DNA of 64,000 bases from Ifrita kowaldi. Lineage: Eukaryota; Chordata; Aves; Passeriformes; Cinclosomatidae. A program made the translations under genes and the position numbers. Numbering within the stretch: position 1 is the stretch's first letter; each line of letters begins with the position of its first letter. Of the stretch, positions 61,801 to 64,000 are shown one piece after another. The notes below the pieces were generated by a model. It was not told where the DNA came from. It was given only the letters and a program-made list of their open reading frames with translations, and did no database searches. The DNA lies in contig VZRS01009566.1 of the NCBI GenBank assembly GCA_013398055.1, positions 1 to 64,000 on the forward strand, read 5' to 3'.

Positions 61801-64000
61801 GTATGTGTTTCATCTTCCAATACTGAACTGGTATGGACATATGGAAAGAAAATCTTATCTTCTTGAATAATACCTAATACCATTTCCAGAAAAAATAATA
61901 ATGATTTGGAAAAGCTCCAGCTATTAATATTTTATGAGTAACTAACTCCTCAATATGCAGTTTTCATCCTTCTTCTTCAGTACAAGAACAAAACGTCCCA
62001 AGCACTCCAATGCATTTGCCAAGTTTCTCAAGCTCTGCATCATCATGGCTTCCATATAGATGCTCATTGTAATAACAAAAATCATGGTGTACTGTTTGAT
62101 ATATATGTGGATATTTAATGTATTTTTATAAAGTTTCTTGCTCTTTCCCTCCCTTTTGGATTTTTACTTCAATGACAGGTATGAACTCTATGCATAATAC
62201 AGGGAATGTATTTAATACACAACAGTTGTTCTCTCACATGCAAGTGGTTCCTATAAAGAAACCATCCATCACTGCTATATAATAAGCCACATCTTTTCCT
62301 GAATGGTCTGTCCTTCTGAACTGACATATGTGGGGATAAATAATATCTACTATAAAACAGGGAATGTGCAAATACTGAAGTTACTATTGGAAGAGTTATT
62401 AATTTGAGATAAAACTATTAAAAGTGCCCAGGTACCTTATGAGTCCAAAACCCATTTTCAAAAGGAGGTGAGAACTAAACCAGTGAAAATATGCAGATGA
62501 CTAATGAACATAAATAACCTAAACCCTAGTGTGGCTGTTCCAGACCGTTTTATCTCTTCAGTCCTTCTGTTGCATATGAGTTGCACACTCATACTTCCAT
62601 CAGTGACATTCCCTGGGCTTGTATATATCCCTAGGGTCACCCCGGGATTTTTGAAGCTAATTCTTACTTCCTGCACAGGTTAGTCTCTTCAATATAACCC
62701 AGTTCTCCCACTGGTGACTGGCATAAAAGCCACTAGGATTGTCCAAGACCCATAATGTGCTTCACTACTCATCCAAGCTACATGGTTCCTAACTAGCCAG
62801 GAACTGGTGATTGATTCATGGTCATATGTCAAAGTCAAAAGGTTTCTTGAAAATATTTTTGATTCTGGAAACTTTTGCCATACCCAGGCTGGAGCTTTCT
62901 CGTCAGTCTTGCAGGCTGTGTTCCCTGGAAGCAGATGATGTTCAGCTCCAGCTCAGGAGTTGCAGCTCCCAGGCTCTGCAGCACGGCAGGGCTGATGGCC
63001 AGCCTGGAGGCCCAAGAAAAAATGGGACCGAGGAGTTTCTATGCTCCACACATCACAGAAGCAGTCCAGGAAAAACTGTGGAGTTGCCTCCGACACCATT
63101 GCACTTCAGCTGTGGCAGCTATCTGAGAAGACAACTCCTCTCCTCCCCGTGAGCATGTCTGCCTCATTTGATTTTAGAAAAGGTGAAATACAATGTTTTG
63201 AGCTTCCCAGAACAAAATATTTTCAGAGTTTCATTTCCACAGGAAAGGTAAAACTTTTTTAGGCTTTGTTCCAACCCAGAACGGAACAAGAAACTGTCTG
63301 GAAATGTCAGCATTTTCACAGAAACAAAATGCCAAGTTTTGACCTACACTTTCTTTTAAAATCTCTTTTTAATCTGAGTCCCAAAACATGAATTGCTAAA
63401 TATTCTGTGGAAACTGTAGTACTGTAGTTTCAAAGCCCTTGTTCCTTATGAGGATATTTCAAATTTCTTTTCCCACATCCTTCACTGGAAGTCACCTCAT
63501 CCATGTGTCCCTCCTCCATGACCATTACATTACTGTGTTGTGGGGTATTTCTGTCCAAATGTGGAACTATGACAGAAAATGGAATGCCAGACTATCTATT
63601 TAAATTAGAATTAAATTAAATTCTGTGATGCAAAGTGAGCAATGTGTCATAAAAACATAACAATGTGCAAAGAAAAAGGATCTAACTGTGTTTCTGTCTG
63701 AACACGACAGATTGAATGATGATGGATTGTCATGTTCTTTTACATGCACGCGTTTCTTAATTTCTCCAAGCATGAAGTGTGGCTCCCTAGGTATTGGTGT
63801 GGGACCTAATCCTCTCCTGCTTTTTCAGGGACTCTCACTTGCTCCTCATGATGCCACTTAGGCGGCATGGGGATAGTTTATATCCACGTGCTACCTCCAT
63901 GCACAAGTGAACCTGTTGGCCTGCTCAGAGAAGGGTGGTGATGGGAAGTGAGAGCAACAGAAATCTGGAATTACTGATTTCTAATGTTCTGCAAAACCAC
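55815..64000. other. Unique non-coding sequence
   Basis: No gene or transposon recognised in the last 8 kb. Named items are a purine tract at 58055-58132 and a short TA/CA simple repeat at about 61095-61125. Open frames do not exceed 113 codons and show no domain. Confidence 0.5.
58055..58132. repeat. Polypurine (GA-rich) tract
   Basis: About 78 bases, mostly G and A ('cagagagagagataaggg', 'aaagagagaaagggagagac'), with few pyrimidines. Confidence 0.85.

Noticed and set aside
1..64000. CRISPR array, operon or phage-like system
   Set aside because: No regularly spaced direct repeats, no closely packed co-directional genes and no ribosome binding sites. The CR1 and MIR-like repeats identify vertebrate, most likely avian, DNA.

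Overview
The window looks like a piece of a bird nuclear genome: AT-rich, CpG-poor, mostly unique non-coding DNA. The main evidence is a set of about nine CR1 LINE fragments, the typical avian retrotransposon. Several keep the diagnostic CR1 3' end (a core related to 'ggttggactagatgatctttaaaggtcccttccaaccc' and, in the best one, octamer repeats of the 'cacagaatc' type). There are also much older MIR/CORE-SINE-like and CR1/L3-like remnants of the kind shared by amniotes. No bacterial, plasmid or phage features are present. The species cannot be named from the sequence alone.

I find no convincing protein-coding gene, tRNA, rRNA or snRNA. Open frames reach about 220 codons, but the long ones are antisense to CR1, lie in GC-rich stretches where stops are rarer, or are at the length expected by chance. 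The window is best read as a gene desert or part of a very long intron.

Layout: 1-11.5 kb is unique sequence with two MIR-like remnants (one apparently split by about 295 bp), a TA microsatellite and a purine tract. 11.5-11.7 kb is a CR1 3' end with an internal deletion. 11.7-22.8 kb is unique and contains a small CpG cluster near 19.25-19.47 kb and a 34-bp palindrome. 22.8-28.8 kb holds four CR1 fragments. 28.8-37 kb is unique with two notable hairpins. 37.05-37.97 kb is the longest CR1 fragment, most of a reverse transcriptase region. 42.8-43.2 kb is an ancient CR1/L3-like fragment. 49.2-50.8 kb has two CR1 3' halves in the same orientation. 55.66-55.81 kb is a final CR1 3' end. The rest, to 64 kb, is unique sequence.

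The most interesting signal is a pair of CR1 reverse-transcriptase fragments in opposite orientation about 10.7 kb apart (26.8-27.3 kb minus, 37.4-37.8 kb plus). By eye they differ at about 4 of 276 positions in one core tract, but at about 16 percent of positions in the adjoining part of the same elements, with abrupt divergence at the other edge. That mosaic suggests local gene conversion between inverted copies. I see no evidence for an undescribed multi-gene system.
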